Virus record (IMG/VR): IMGVR_UViG_3300006162_000041
Coordinates: 1-28,868 of that record
Source of the DNA: a virus
Direction: 5' to 3' (one strand)
Length of the DNA: 28,868 nucleotides
How positions within the stretch are numbered: the first letter of the stretch is position 1; every line of letters begins with the position of its first letter. The position numbers and the translations under genes are program-made. Under the pieces are notes generated by a model. That model was not told where the DNA came from and searched no databases. It saw only the letters and a program-made list of their open reading frames with translations. Of this stretch, positions 7,409 to 15,125 are shown piece after piece.

Positions 7409-10400
7409 TTAAAACCCCTTTGCAGCGGCGAGCGGGAACCTGCGACCCGCGATGACGCCTATTTCAAACTCCATATCGGTCAAATCGAAACTTTCGCCTG
7501 TTGGCGTCACATCGCTAATTCGTACACACACGGACTGACATTTTTGCCGCAATGGGAACACTTCACATTGCCATGCACTACTGCCGGTTGTGATATTCGA
7601 TGACGAGTTAGTATGTGTTTCTGCGAAAGTCGGGCTGTCTCCGCCCTCATAATCATAGGCCAATTCAACTTTCAACGTGTGACTGCTTTTACTATCGCCA
7701 AGCAGTCGTATACGAAATACGCGCTGCACGCCCTGAAGTGAATTAAGCGCCACCCAACCAGTAGTGATCAAAAATGGTATGCCAGTTGATGCCGTCATGA
7801 CATCGGTAAATGTGCCGACCGTTTCCTTGCCAGCAAGTCCGCCGTTTGCCGGGGTCGCCGCTGAGACATAAAAATCAGTCAGCGTTTGCACCATGTCTGT
7901 AGCGCTGGTTAAAATCTGCGACCATTTTTTAAAGAAATAATCGTACGCAAGAATCGTGGCGTTGTCTGACAATAGGAACCTTACCTGGTTCAGCGGCGCC
8001 CGAAGCACCGCCCGCAGACACGAGTATGAATTGAATCCTTCGACCGCTTCTCCGATGTAATTCTGAGAAGCATCGAAAGATAAATCCCTACCAAGCCTGA
8101 AATATCCCTTGATTGATTTGAACAAAATGCCGTCAGGATACACCGCTGCGCAATGCACGTTGTCGCATCCGACATCGGCCGTGATCAACTGCGGCTGAGT
8201 TAGGCTGTTAGACCCGCCATTATCCGTCGGCCCTTGACCTTGGACAGCATAAATGGCCGACGCTGTGAACACAATTAAACTTGTGTCCATATAAAGCATG
8301 TTTGTGATCGGACCCGTGGCCGACGGTATATTGATGTTGACGCCACTAAAAAATGACATTCCGACGGTTGGAGTGACTCCTTTGCCTACATGGATCAACC
8401 CGACAGTGGTCGGGTCAGCGGCAAAGAGTCTGTCAGGACCAGCGCATATAACACTGGTCCCGTCGATGGTGAAATTGTCGGCCACGCCCCCCTGTGTATA
8501 CAAAATTTCATTGCTGGTAATGAGTGAATCGTTGTTACCGTCCTGAGGCAAGGCAACGTTGTAGCTTGAGTTGTTTATGGCATAGACCGGATTAACAATG
8601 TACGAGCCAGTTCTGTAATAAATTGGTGGGCTGGCGTTCACAGTTGTTCGCCACAAAGCAACCAAAGGCGACCTTTTACGGATAGAGGTGGCCAACATCA
8701 CACCGATGGTCGGTGTGACATAGTTGTATGATGTCAAATTGACGGGGACTGTGACAGTGGCGGGAACACTGGTTTCACTGCGATGAATGTTGCCGTTGTT
8801 GTCCGTCCACTCCCATGTCGCGATATACTGGTACACCCCGGCCGCAAGTCCTGGCACCCACGTGGCCGTGGTAGTGCTGGCCACCAAAGACAAATTCTCC
8901 GGATAGTTTACAAAACCAACATCGTAAAGGTCAGCTCCGTCATATCCAGCATTGAACCCGCCTCCGATTATTTGCTGGTTGTTAATCGTGGCCGTTCTGT
9001 AGGCGTTGGTATAGGTGAAGTCATAGGTTATGTCAGCAGCCGCAGGAATTTGCCATATACCGCCAGCATCACCAACCTGCCGGATGATGTAATTCAGGCA
9101 GTTTGAGAATTTGTTTCCGCCAAGATAATTGGCGTTGGACGCCACCTTGGGGACATATGAGCCAGTGGCATACAGCGCAGAATCACCCATGGCTTGCCCG
9201 GCAAGGAACCTCGCTGCCATGTATGGGCCAGGGCTCGCTGTGGTCTCATTGCCTGTGTAGTTGTAAAGGATGTATTGACCCTGCAGGTGTGACGGAAGGA
9301 ATGCCGGCACATAGATGTTGCTATCGTTTACATAGATTGGCTTGCCGACGGCCGCCGCGTACAGTTGGGTGTTGTTCCCGGGGGTCATGCCGGCTAATAT
9401 CGTATTACTTGAATTGACCATGAACGATTCTAGCGTCACCTGTGGCGTGCCGTTTTGAATCGTTGTTGATGAGTTGGTGTAAACGATATATGAAAGAAGG
9501 TCTGACTTTTCCTGGCCGGTGATAAGATATGGAGTCGGCCGGCCAGTAAGTGTGTAAGAAGCAATCGGATTAAACGCCAAAGAGCTTGGGTCTGTACCGA
9601 CGATCGTAAGAACATTGGAAGTATCAACGAATGCGAATCTTACCTTGGTTGTTGTTGTTCCAGGGCATGGCTGAATCATTCCGACCGATGCAATTGGATT
9701 GGCCGAAGTGTATTGAGTTGTCGATACCGTGGAACCGTTCGGATTGTGTTTCGTTATCTGAATTCTGTTGAGCGTGGTAATGTATGCCGAAAACACATAT
9801 GGGCTTGGCAATAGATAGCTGGCCCAGTCCCACGGGTTGTTAAAAGTCACAGCGCCAGCGACTCCCGATGAGACAGTGGCGCTAGTAAGCGTATATGAAG
9901 ACACCGCAAAAGCGCTGGTGGTATCAAACGTGGAAAAAAGTAATTGGCAATTCGTATAGGACGAAATGAAGTTTGAATAACCGCCAGCCCACAAAAAGTT
10001 CCCGCATGCAGTCGCCCGGATGAATCCAGCATTTGCCCCGACTGTAAGGTTGGTAAGTCCCAACAATTCAGCCCCAGTTGCAGCGTCTACGATGCGCCTT
10101 TGACCATAAAAAGAATTGGCAAACAGACTGTTGTTTCTGATCGCGTAAATCTTACACCCATTGGTTATGGCGCTATCGGTCTGAACCTGGGCATAAGTAG
10201 ATAATCCATCACCTCCGGGTCCAACCTTGGTTATTAAAATTTGGCAATCATTAAAGCTGCTGGAATGAAGAGAAAAGCCAGCAGTTGTCAGGCTGCGATT
10301 GTAAGTGTAAAATCCACGTGGTCCAGAGCTGGCCGTGTCGCCCCATCCAACTACTTGGTTAACGAAATAGCCCATGCGCTGGATTTTGTTCACACTAGAG

Positions 10401-10585
10401 TCAGTCGCACCGACAGAAGCAAAACCGTCACGCTTTGAGAGCCGATTGTTTTGGATGAACTTGGCGTTTTGAAGCACAAGCATGCGGCCATCAGATAGCA
10501 TCTTGGCATCGCTTTTTTGCTCCAATCCTTGCCCGAAATTCATCCTAAAAAATTGCTTTTGAAGTGTACCCATCGGAGGTGGCAC
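7409..10585 (-). CDS. Large beta-rich tail protein, candidate nozzle/stabilisation protein
   Basis: Encodes 1058 residues from a GTG with GGGGGA close upstream; an in-frame ATG four codons later has no ribosome site. The N-terminus has the order seen in tail nozzle proteins of short-tailed phages (T7 gp12, P22 gp10 type): an opening segment, LSDGRMLVLQNAKFI at 31-45, then NRLSKRDGFASVG, matching the usual 'neighbouring gene list then lone KR-x-G' start. The rest is almost all beta sequence rich in Thr, Ser, Asn, Gly and aromatic residues, consistent with a propeller or repeated beta domains. It follows the adaptor candidate and C1q-like gene and precedes the internal virion proteins, which is where a nozzle gene is expected. 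A receptor-binding tail protein is the main alternative. Confidence 0.82.
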   Translation of the reverse strand: MPPPMGTLQKQFFRMNFGQGLEQKSDAKMLSDGRMLVLQNAKFIQNNRLSKRDGFASVGATDSSVNKIQRMGYFVNQVVGWGDTASSGPRGFYTYNRSLTTAGFSLHSSSFNDCQILITKVGPGGDGLSTYAQVQTDSAITNGCKIYAIRNNSLFANSFYGQRRIVDAATGAELLGLTNLTVGANAGFIRATACGNFLWAGGYSNFISSYTNCQLLFSTFDTTSAFAVSSYTLTSATVSSGVAGAVTFNNPWDWASYLLPSPYVFSAYITTLNRIQITKHNPNGSTVSTTQYTSANPIASVGMIQPCPGTTTTKVRFAFVDTSNVLTIVGTDPSSLAFNPIASYTLTGRPTPYLITGQEKSDLLSYIVYTNSSTTIQNGTPQVTLESFMVNSSNTILAGMTPGNNTQLYAAAVGKPIYVNDSNIYVPAFLPSHLQGQYILYNYTGNETTASPGPYMAARFLAGQAMGDSALYATGSYVPKVASNANYLGGNKFSNCLNYIIRQVGDAGGIWQIPAAADITYDFTYTNAYRTATINNQQIIGGGFNAGYDGADLYDVGFVNYPENLSLVASTTTATWVPGLAAGVYQYIATWEWTDNNGNIHRSETSVPATVTVPVNLTSYNYVTPTIGVMLATSIRKRSPLVALWRTTVNASPPIYYRTGSYIVNPVYAINNSSYNVALPQDGNNDSLITSNEILYTQGGVADNFTIDGTSVICAGPDRLFAADPTTVGLIHVGKGVTPTVGMSFFSGVNINIPSATGPITNMLYMDTSLIVFTASAIYAVQGQGPTDNGGSNSLTQPQLITADVGCDNVHCAAVYPDGILFKSIKGYFRLGRDLSFDASQNYIGEAVEGFNSYSCLRAVLRAPLNQVRFLLSDNATILAYDYFFKKWSQILTSATDMVQTLTDFYVSAATPANGGLAGKETVGTFTDVMTASTGIPFLITTGWVALNSLQGVQRVFRIRLLGDSKSSHTLKVELAYDYEGGDSPTFAETHTNSSSNITTGSSAWQCEVFPLRQKCQSVCVRISDVTPTGESFDLTDMEFEIGVIAGRRFPLAAAKGF

Positions 10586-10586
10586 G

Positions 10587-11393
10587 CTATCCCCCTATGA
10601 CCAACACCGACGGCGTGTCGTTAATGCCGAGCGGCGACAATTGTCTGACCGAGAACCGAAGCGGAAAAGACGCAGCCGCAGTGTTTAACGCCCCGCCGCT
10701 TGCTTGATAGACCTGTACCTGTAGGTAGTCGCCTTTGGCCAGAGATGTCACCGCCATGCCTTCATTGGCCGCATTCTCCGACACCGTAGGAGCCTGAAAC
10801 GATGTCCACGCAATGCCGTTGTCGGTGCCGTTCTTGGCCACGGCGGCTTCACGACCACCCGTAGCGTTAACTGCCCAGTTGGTCTGATAGTAGACTTCAT
10901 ACAGTCCGGCTTGGTTGATGATCATTTTGCTTGACCCGTCCCACGTCACCGAATTTCCGTAGCTAAGGCTAAGGGATGCATTGAACGTTAACGATGTTGC
11001 CGTCGTGTTCGGTATCGACTGGTTGCTTGTGGTCGTGGCTTCAAAGTACTGCTCACCGACATCATAGTAAACCGTCAAGCTTATCGGTTGAGCGTTAGAC
11101 GAAGTGTAAGACCAAACAAAACTACGAATAGGAGTAATGTTTGGCAACACCTGAATTTGCTTCGGGCGTACATTGCCATGAAGGGGGTTGGCCAACGATA
11201 CCGTCATTGCATGAGTGCAGCTCTGAGCAATCCATGACGCCTGCATGTTGTCGGCGAACGTCATTCCGTTGTTCATGTTGTTATAACTTTGCTTGATGAA
11301 ATCGGCATAGTTAGACATGAATCGAGATGAAAAAGGCACGCCCGGCTTGGGCCAGTCGTCTGCCCGCACTACATTGTTAAACGTTGGCTTCAC
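10587..11393 (-). CDS. Virion protein with C-terminal C1q/TNF-like jelly-roll domain
   Basis: Encodes 268 residues from a GTG overlapping the upstream stop (GTGA). Residues 1-60 (KPGVPFSSRFMSNYADFIKQ) look like an attachment region, and 80-150 is beta-rich. Residues about 155-253 have the C1q-like pattern: MIINQAGLYEVYYQTNW, GGREAAVAKNG, LAKGDYLQVQVYQASGG and SFPLRFSVRQLSP, that is, an opening 'aG.Y.v' strand, an exposed 'r...i..Ng' turn and a 'l..GD.i.v.v.q' strand. C1q-like domains are trimeric jelly rolls found in phage fibres and appendages. Located between the adaptor candidate and the large tail protein, this is probably a tail appendage or head-tail decoration. Fold assignment is from pattern only. 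Confidence 0.82.
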   Translation of the reverse strand: MKPTFNNVVRADDWPKPGVPFSSRFMSNYADFIKQSYNNMNNGMTFADNMQASWIAQSCTHAMTVSLANPLHGNVRPKQIQVLPNITPIRSFVWSYTSSNAQPISLTVYYDVGEQYFEATTTSNQSIPNTTATSLTFNASLSLSYGNSVTWDGSSKMIINQAGLYEVYYQTNWAVNATGGREAAVAKNGTDNGIAWTSFQAPTVSENAANEGMAVTSLAKGDYLQVQVYQASGGALNTAAASFPLRFSVRQLSPLGINDTPSVLVIGG

Positions 11394-12088
11394 CAGCCAC
11401 CAAAGCCAAACGGTCCCCAGTCGTTATCAGTCTCGCTGGCGGCCGCCACGCGCGTTACTTCACCTGTATCTCTGTCCATGGCCATCTTGGTAATTCGAGC
11501 TTCGATCTCGGCTTGCTGCTTCATAATCTGCGAAGCGTCAGTCTCTTCGTTGATGAGACATTGAATCGCCGCAAAGTTTACGATGTACTGCTCCCACCCA
11601 TCAACCCCATCGATTGTGTCTGTACCTGCCACCATGAGAACAGGCGCAGGTGTATAGGACATTCGAATTTGGTTGGCTGTATTAGGTACTGGCGCGAAGA
11701 CGATCGTTGCACCCTGTATACGGTAGCGCAAGTACGTACCAGGAAACTGTCCAAAAGCAGCATAGGCATTGGTGTAGGCATTTCGATCCTTCCAAACGTA
11801 TGGCTTTAACGGCAAGTACTGCGTGCCCTGATACTGCACGTCCAGCCCGCGCAGCTTATAAAAGTCAGGCGCCACCGTAGACAATGCGTAGCTGTTTTGG
11901 CCCACAACCGTGTTAAAAGTTGTTACCGAAAGGTTATAGTCAGCTCCGTAAGCTTCGGTGAGCTTGTCGTAAAGCATCGTATAGCCTTGGTTCACAAAGC
12001 CGGTAATTTGCGCCGTTGTCAGTCGGTGATTGTCGGCTAATATCTGAACCTGGTTGACCAGGCTAGTGAGAGAAACGGTGAGCGCCAC
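11390..12088 (-). CDS. Head-tail adaptor (connector) protein candidate
   Basis: Encodes 232 residues from a GTG with GGAG seven bases upstream. The N-terminus is helical (LTSLVNQVQILADNHRLTTAQITGFVNQGYTMLYDKL), a pattern seen in the adaptor proteins of short-tailed phages: two helices with an 'I..fvNqgy..LyD.L' signature. It is followed by beta strands (YALSTVAPDFYKLRGLDVQY, IRMSYTPAPVLM) and a C-terminal helical region (EQYIVNFAAIQCLINEETD, then KQQAEIEARITKMAMDRD). Length and position downstream of the capsid gene agree with an adaptor that docks on the portal ring. The family match is by recognition of the pattern, not by search. Confidence 0.8.
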   Translation of the reverse strand: MALTVSLTSLVNQVQILADNHRLTTAQITGFVNQGYTMLYDKLTEAYGADYNLSVTTFNTVVGQNSYALSTVAPDFYKLRGLDVQYQGTQYLPLKPYVWKDRNAYTNAYAAFGQFPGTYLRYRIQGATIVFAPVPNTANQIRMSYTPAPVLMVAGTDTIDGVDGWEQYIVNFAAIQCLINEETDASQIMKQQAEIEARITKMAMDRDTGEVTRVAAASETDNDWGPFGFGGW

Positions 12089-12091
12089 AAA

Positions 12092-12382
12092 CTACTCCTC
12101 GGCGTGGTCTGCTTCCTCGCCGTCATGTTCAGGTTGGCCATCGTCGTAGTCGCACAATTGCATCGCGTGCTTGAAGCTTTCCGCCATCGCTGCAGTGTCT
12201 TTCTCTTCTACTGCCTTAAGAAAGTCTTCCATGGCAGAGTGCAGGCCAGCTTCGTCAAAACCTGGCTCTTGCTCGCCGTCTTCCGGTGGCTCTTCTTTGT
12301 CCATGCCCATCGGCGAGCCAGGCTTCTTCTTGCCGAGAAGCATGATCATGAGCTTAGCTTTATGGTCGTTCATGTGCGCCAT
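12092..12382 (-). CDS. Small acidic protein of the head operon, unknown function
   Basis: Encodes 96 residues; its ATG shares TAATG with the upstream stop. A basic N-terminus (HKAKLMIMLLGKKKPG) is followed by a very acidic, Glu/Asp/Pro-rich stretch, then a helical segment (LHSAMEDFLKAVEEKDTAAMAESFKHAMQLCD, about residues 47-78) and an acidic tail. The helical part resembles small proteins of unknown function that often sit between capsid and connector genes in short-tailed phages. The charge pattern would allow binding to the capsid or portal, but no function can be read from the sequence. Confidence 0.75.
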   Translation of the reverse strand: MAHMNDHKAKLMIMLLGKKKPGSPMGMDKEEPPEDGEQEPGFDEAGLHSAMEDFLKAVEEKDTAAMAESFKHAMQLCDYDDGQPEHDGEEADHAEE

Positions 12383-12762
12383 TACCGGGTCAAGCTCGAA
12401 ATGGCTGCAGTAACCTGAAACTGCAAACCTTGGCCAGCAGGAAGATCAAGGTTGGTGCCCGTCACGGTGGAATTGAAGATCTGAAAACCACCAGCAGTAA
12501 CAGCGACAGGTGTCGGTTGCGTGAACGTCGTTTGCGTGGCTGTTGCGGAAATAACGCCGCAATCAACGCTGTAGACGAATGCAAACGACTGAGCGAACGT
12601 AATGCTGAACACGCCCGTAGTAGTTCTCGCCCCGTTCCATCCCTGGTTAGTACCGGACAAGCTGGAAATGGCCGAAGTACCATTACAGTTGAAGTTGCCA
12701 GTCACAATGTGTTGAGTGTGACCATAAGTTGTTACATAATCCCGACGTCTGTTAAATGCCAT
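12382..12762 (-). CDS. Small beta-rich protein after the capsid gene, possible decoration protein
   Basis: Encodes 126 residues; ATG preceded by AAGGA nine bases upstream and stop shared with the next start (TAATG). The first 15 residues are basic and polar (MAFNRRRDYVTTYGH). The rest alternates Thr/Ser/Val with hydrophobic residues (GVFSITFAQSFAFVYSV, GLQFQVTAAIS), suggesting a single beta-sandwich. It comes directly after the major capsid gene, where decoration or head-completion proteins are often found. I do not recognise the family. Confidence 0.75.
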   Translation of the reverse strand: MAFNRRRDYVTTYGHTQHIVTGNFNCNGTSAISSLSGTNQGWNGARTTTGVFSITFAQSFAFVYSVDCGVISATATQTTFTQPTPVAVTAGGFQIFNSTVTGTNLDLPAGQGLQFQVTAAISSLTR

Positions 12763-12824
12763 TTTGGTCTATCCTTTATTGGTCTAAGTAGGGTTCGGAC
12801 CTACCAATTCCAAAACGTTGTTAG

Positions 12825-14120
12825 TTAGAACTTAACGATGCAATTCCACCCGGGGGCCGAGCACCCAAGCGCAATGTTTACCGCCGCAAGGCGAGCTTCG
12901 TAGGCGTCATCCGTAGACACGCGAAGTGCCATGATGCCGTCAACTTCCTGAACGCCTGGCTTTCCAGAAGTGATAAGGTGCCAAGTGCTCGTGGAAATAA
13001 GCGACGCAAAGCCAGGAACTTGGAAGATAGACTGAGCGAGCGGAACCGCGCCCCAGTCAGTCATCAAGCTGAAATTCGACAGGCCAATTTTCGCCTTGTC
13101 GAGCTTAACGTCAGCCGATCCAACAACCACTTTGGTAGAGGTGTCATTGACGAGCTTTTTCATTTCCTGAGGATGCAAGACAACCAAGTCAAGCTTTTTG
13201 GCCGCTCCAGCAGATTGCACGAGCGAGCAAGCATTGACGAGCGCTTCGGCAACCGAATCCTGATTAGTTGTGTTGTCATAGAACAAGCCAGCAAGCTTAG
13301 CTTTGTAGCTCGAACGGTTTACGCCGAAGAACGAGTCACTAGAAGTGATGGTCGTGTTGTTCGGCGGGCACCAGGATTGGAAGCCCTGCATAACTACTGC
13401 GGTAGAACCTGCCGAAGCGTCTGCAGCGGTGCGGTAGATATAGTCAGTGTTGGCCAACGACGTGATCGAGCTCGACCATGTGGCAGTTGAAAGCAACGTG
13501 CCTTGGTTAAGGTCAATTCCGGTAATAAGAGCCGTACCAGTACGAAGTGAACCACCGTCGGTCTGGCTGAACACCACAACGTCGCCAACCTCGAACATGA
13601 GTACGTCTTGCGTGTTTAGCAGGCCAAGCGGATACTGAGTTCCACCTGACGACGTAACGCTTGCGCTTACGTTGTAACCAACCGCCACCTGAGTGATAGA
13701 GCCAGTACCGGTGCGGTAAGCTTGCGTTGCAATCTTGTTATTCAAGGCAGCAATCGCAAGCTCCATTTCCTGGGTGACGACGCTTTCAAAAGCGTTCTTG
13801 TCGCCCATGGACGCTTGAAGAACCGGGCCCGACCACGAAGCAACCGCATAAATCTGGTTGTAGGTGATCAAAAATGCCTGATTCTTCTGATTGCTTCCTA
13901 ACGACTGAGCGGTCGCAAACGAAGCGCCAACGCGAACGTTGGTGCTAGTCGCAACCGGCAAGCGCCATTGGTAACCGCCGCCATCTTCAATGCGGTGCCA
14001 AGACTTAACGAACGGGTCGTCTGCCCCGTCCAAAATTTCCTGCTCGATGCGGTCGACAGGATAAATTTCCTTCAGTGCAGCGTTAAAGCTCGTACTGTTT
14101 ACTGGAGTTCCGATAGCCAT
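12825..14120 (-). CDS. Major capsid protein (HK97-type fold)
   Basis: Encodes 431 residues; ATG with AAGGGA upstream. It directly follows the scaffold gene, as expected. Features consistent with the HK97-like capsid family: an N-terminal region (NSTSFNAALKEIYPVDRIEQEIL), a strand set with WRLPVATSTNVRVGASF, a long spine helix region (DKNAFESVVTQEMELAIAALNNKIATQAYR, about 105-135), a central domain with LDLVVLHPQEMKKLVND near 310 and a C-terminal part with LITSGKPGVQEVDGIMALR. An 'LvvlHP' block followed by a description of the alternative conformation strand is common in these proteins. Length is in the normal range, with no separate protease domain and no obvious N-terminal delta domain, which agrees with the separate scaffold gene. 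Confidence 0.9.
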   Translation of the reverse strand: MAIGTPVNSTSFNAALKEIYPVDRIEQEILDGADDPFVKSWHRIEDGGGYQWRLPVATSTNVRVGASFATAQSLGSNQKNQAFLITYNQIYAVASWSGPVLQASMGDKNAFESVVTQEMELAIAALNNKIATQAYRTGTGSITQVAVGYNVSASVTSSGGTQYPLGLLNTQDVLMFEVGDVVVFSQTDGGSLRTGTALITGIDLNQGTLLSTATWSSSITSLANTDYIYRTAADASAGSTAVVMQGFQSWCPPNNTTITSSDSFFGVNRSSYKAKLAGLFYDNTTNQDSVAEALVNACSLVQSAGAAKKLDLVVLHPQEMKKLVNDTSTKVVVGSADVKLDKAKIGLSNFSLMTDWGAVPLAQSIFQVPGFASLISTSTWHLITSGKPGVQEVDGIMALRVSTDDAYEARLAAVNIALGCSAPGWNCIVKF

Positions 14121-14132
14121 GTGTTAATTCCC

Positions 14133-15083
14133 TTACATTAGTTTCCCGTGAAGAGCGGCAAACGCTCTTTCGCGCCGCTCTTCCCGGGTTAATGGACGGG
14201 GTTTTTCACCACCGGCCATCGAGTTGGTTAAAGTTGCAGACTTTGCTTTAGACTCGACCTTTGTGGGGGCTTCTTTTGTGGGTGCGGCAGATTTGCCAAA
14301 CTCTTTGGCAAATTTAGCTTGCAGCTTTTTGATTTGCGCCATCTGAGTAGCGCTTTCTTCGTACTCAGACTCCAACATGTCGCACGCTTCTTCGACCGTT
14401 AGTTCTTTGAACGAAGTGATACGGCCTTGGTCGTCTTTTTTGACCGAAGCGTCGAAAACCTCTTTAATCTTGTCGAACACCTCTTGTTCTGCCTTGTAGG
14501 TGCTCAAAAACTCGTATTTTTCTGGATTGGACGCGATGTGCGTTCGGATTTTACCAACATGCTCGGCCACAAGCTGCCGCTGGTGAGACTCGGCAAGCTT
14601 TACGGCCTGCTCGGCCTCGATCTTCTCTTTTTCCGAAAGCTTATGCTCAAGTTCTCTAACCTTTTTAATTACCGGGTTGGCGTCTTCTTCACGCTTGTTC
14701 AATACGGCTTTGACCAAGCCATCGAAATCCATGCCAAGGTCTGACAAGGCAGAGAATGGATCTTCCTTGATCTTGTTGTGCAGTGCTTTTAGGCGTTGAT
14801 ATTCCGCCTGTTGTTCTTTCTGAGCTTCACGCTCGGACCGAAGCGCTTCTTTTTCTGCCGCGATGCGTTTGGCTTCTCTTGCAATCAGAGCCATCTGTTT
14901 TGCGGCCGAATCGGGAGCTTTTTCGGGCGAAGGGTGCGGGGTGTCGGCTTGAGCCGTTTGCCCCACATCGGTTTTGGGTGCTGCAGCCTTGGCTTTTTTG
15001 TCGAACAACTCGCCGACAGCCACAGATTTTGCAGATTCTTTGACTTCTAACTGGGGGTTCAGTGTATTTGTAGTTTGTTCCAC
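14133..15083 (-). CDS. Capsid scaffold protein
   Basis: Encodes 316 residues, highly charged and almost wholly helical. Residues about 60-110 (MALIAREAKRIAAEKEALRSE...) and 130-180 (VIKKVRELEHKLSEKEKIEAEQ) are predicted coiled coils. The C-terminus has a TLTNS motif followed by a Pro turn and a basic helix (REERRERAFAALHGKLM), the arrangement by which scaffolds of this type grip the capsid shell. Location directly before the capsid gene supports the role. The start is a GTG at 15083 with no ribosome site: the bases before it are the T-rich end of the conserved motif at 15080-15107. The next in-frame start candidates also lack a ribosome site and would remove a clearly coding N-terminus. Confidence 0.88.
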   Translation of the reverse strand: MEQTTNTLNPQLEVKESAKSVAVGELFDKKAKAAAPKTDVGQTAQADTPHPSPEKAPDSAAKQMALIAREAKRIAAEKEALRSEREAQKEQQAEYQRLKALHNKIKEDPFSALSDLGMDFDGLVKAVLNKREEDANPVIKKVRELEHKLSEKEKIEAEQAVKLAESHQRQLVAEHVGKIRTHIASNPEKYEFLSTYKAEQEVFDKIKEVFDASVKKDDQGRITSFKELTVEEACDMLESEYEESATQMAQIKKLQAKFAKEFGKSAAPTKEAPTKVESKAKSATLTNSMAGGEKPRPLTREERRERAFAALHGKLM

Positions 15084-15107
15084 ATAAAAAGACGGAGTGT
15101 CGGTCTA
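15080..15107 (-). promoter_or_regulatory. Copy B of the three-copy motif, overlapping the scaffold start codon
   Basis: On the minus strand: TAGACCGACACT, four variable bases (CCGT), then CTTTTTATGTGG. It matches copy A at 22 of the first 26 positions, differing only within the variable four. The GTG start of the scaffold gene occupies motif positions 25-27. No Shine-Dalgarno sequence precedes that GTG. The motif lies 18 bases beyond the stop of the portal gene. If it is a promoter with initiation near its 3' end, the scaffold-capsid transcript would be leaderless or nearly so. Confidence 0.5.
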
Positions 15108-15125
15108 TGAAAGCCGCAAAAACAC

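Noticed and set aside
12763-12824. Possible tRNA-like or terminator element in the gap before the gene after the capsid (GTAGG, seven-base loop, CCTAC).
   Set aside because: The stem is only five pairs, has no T-run on either strand and no cloverleaf can be completed around it.
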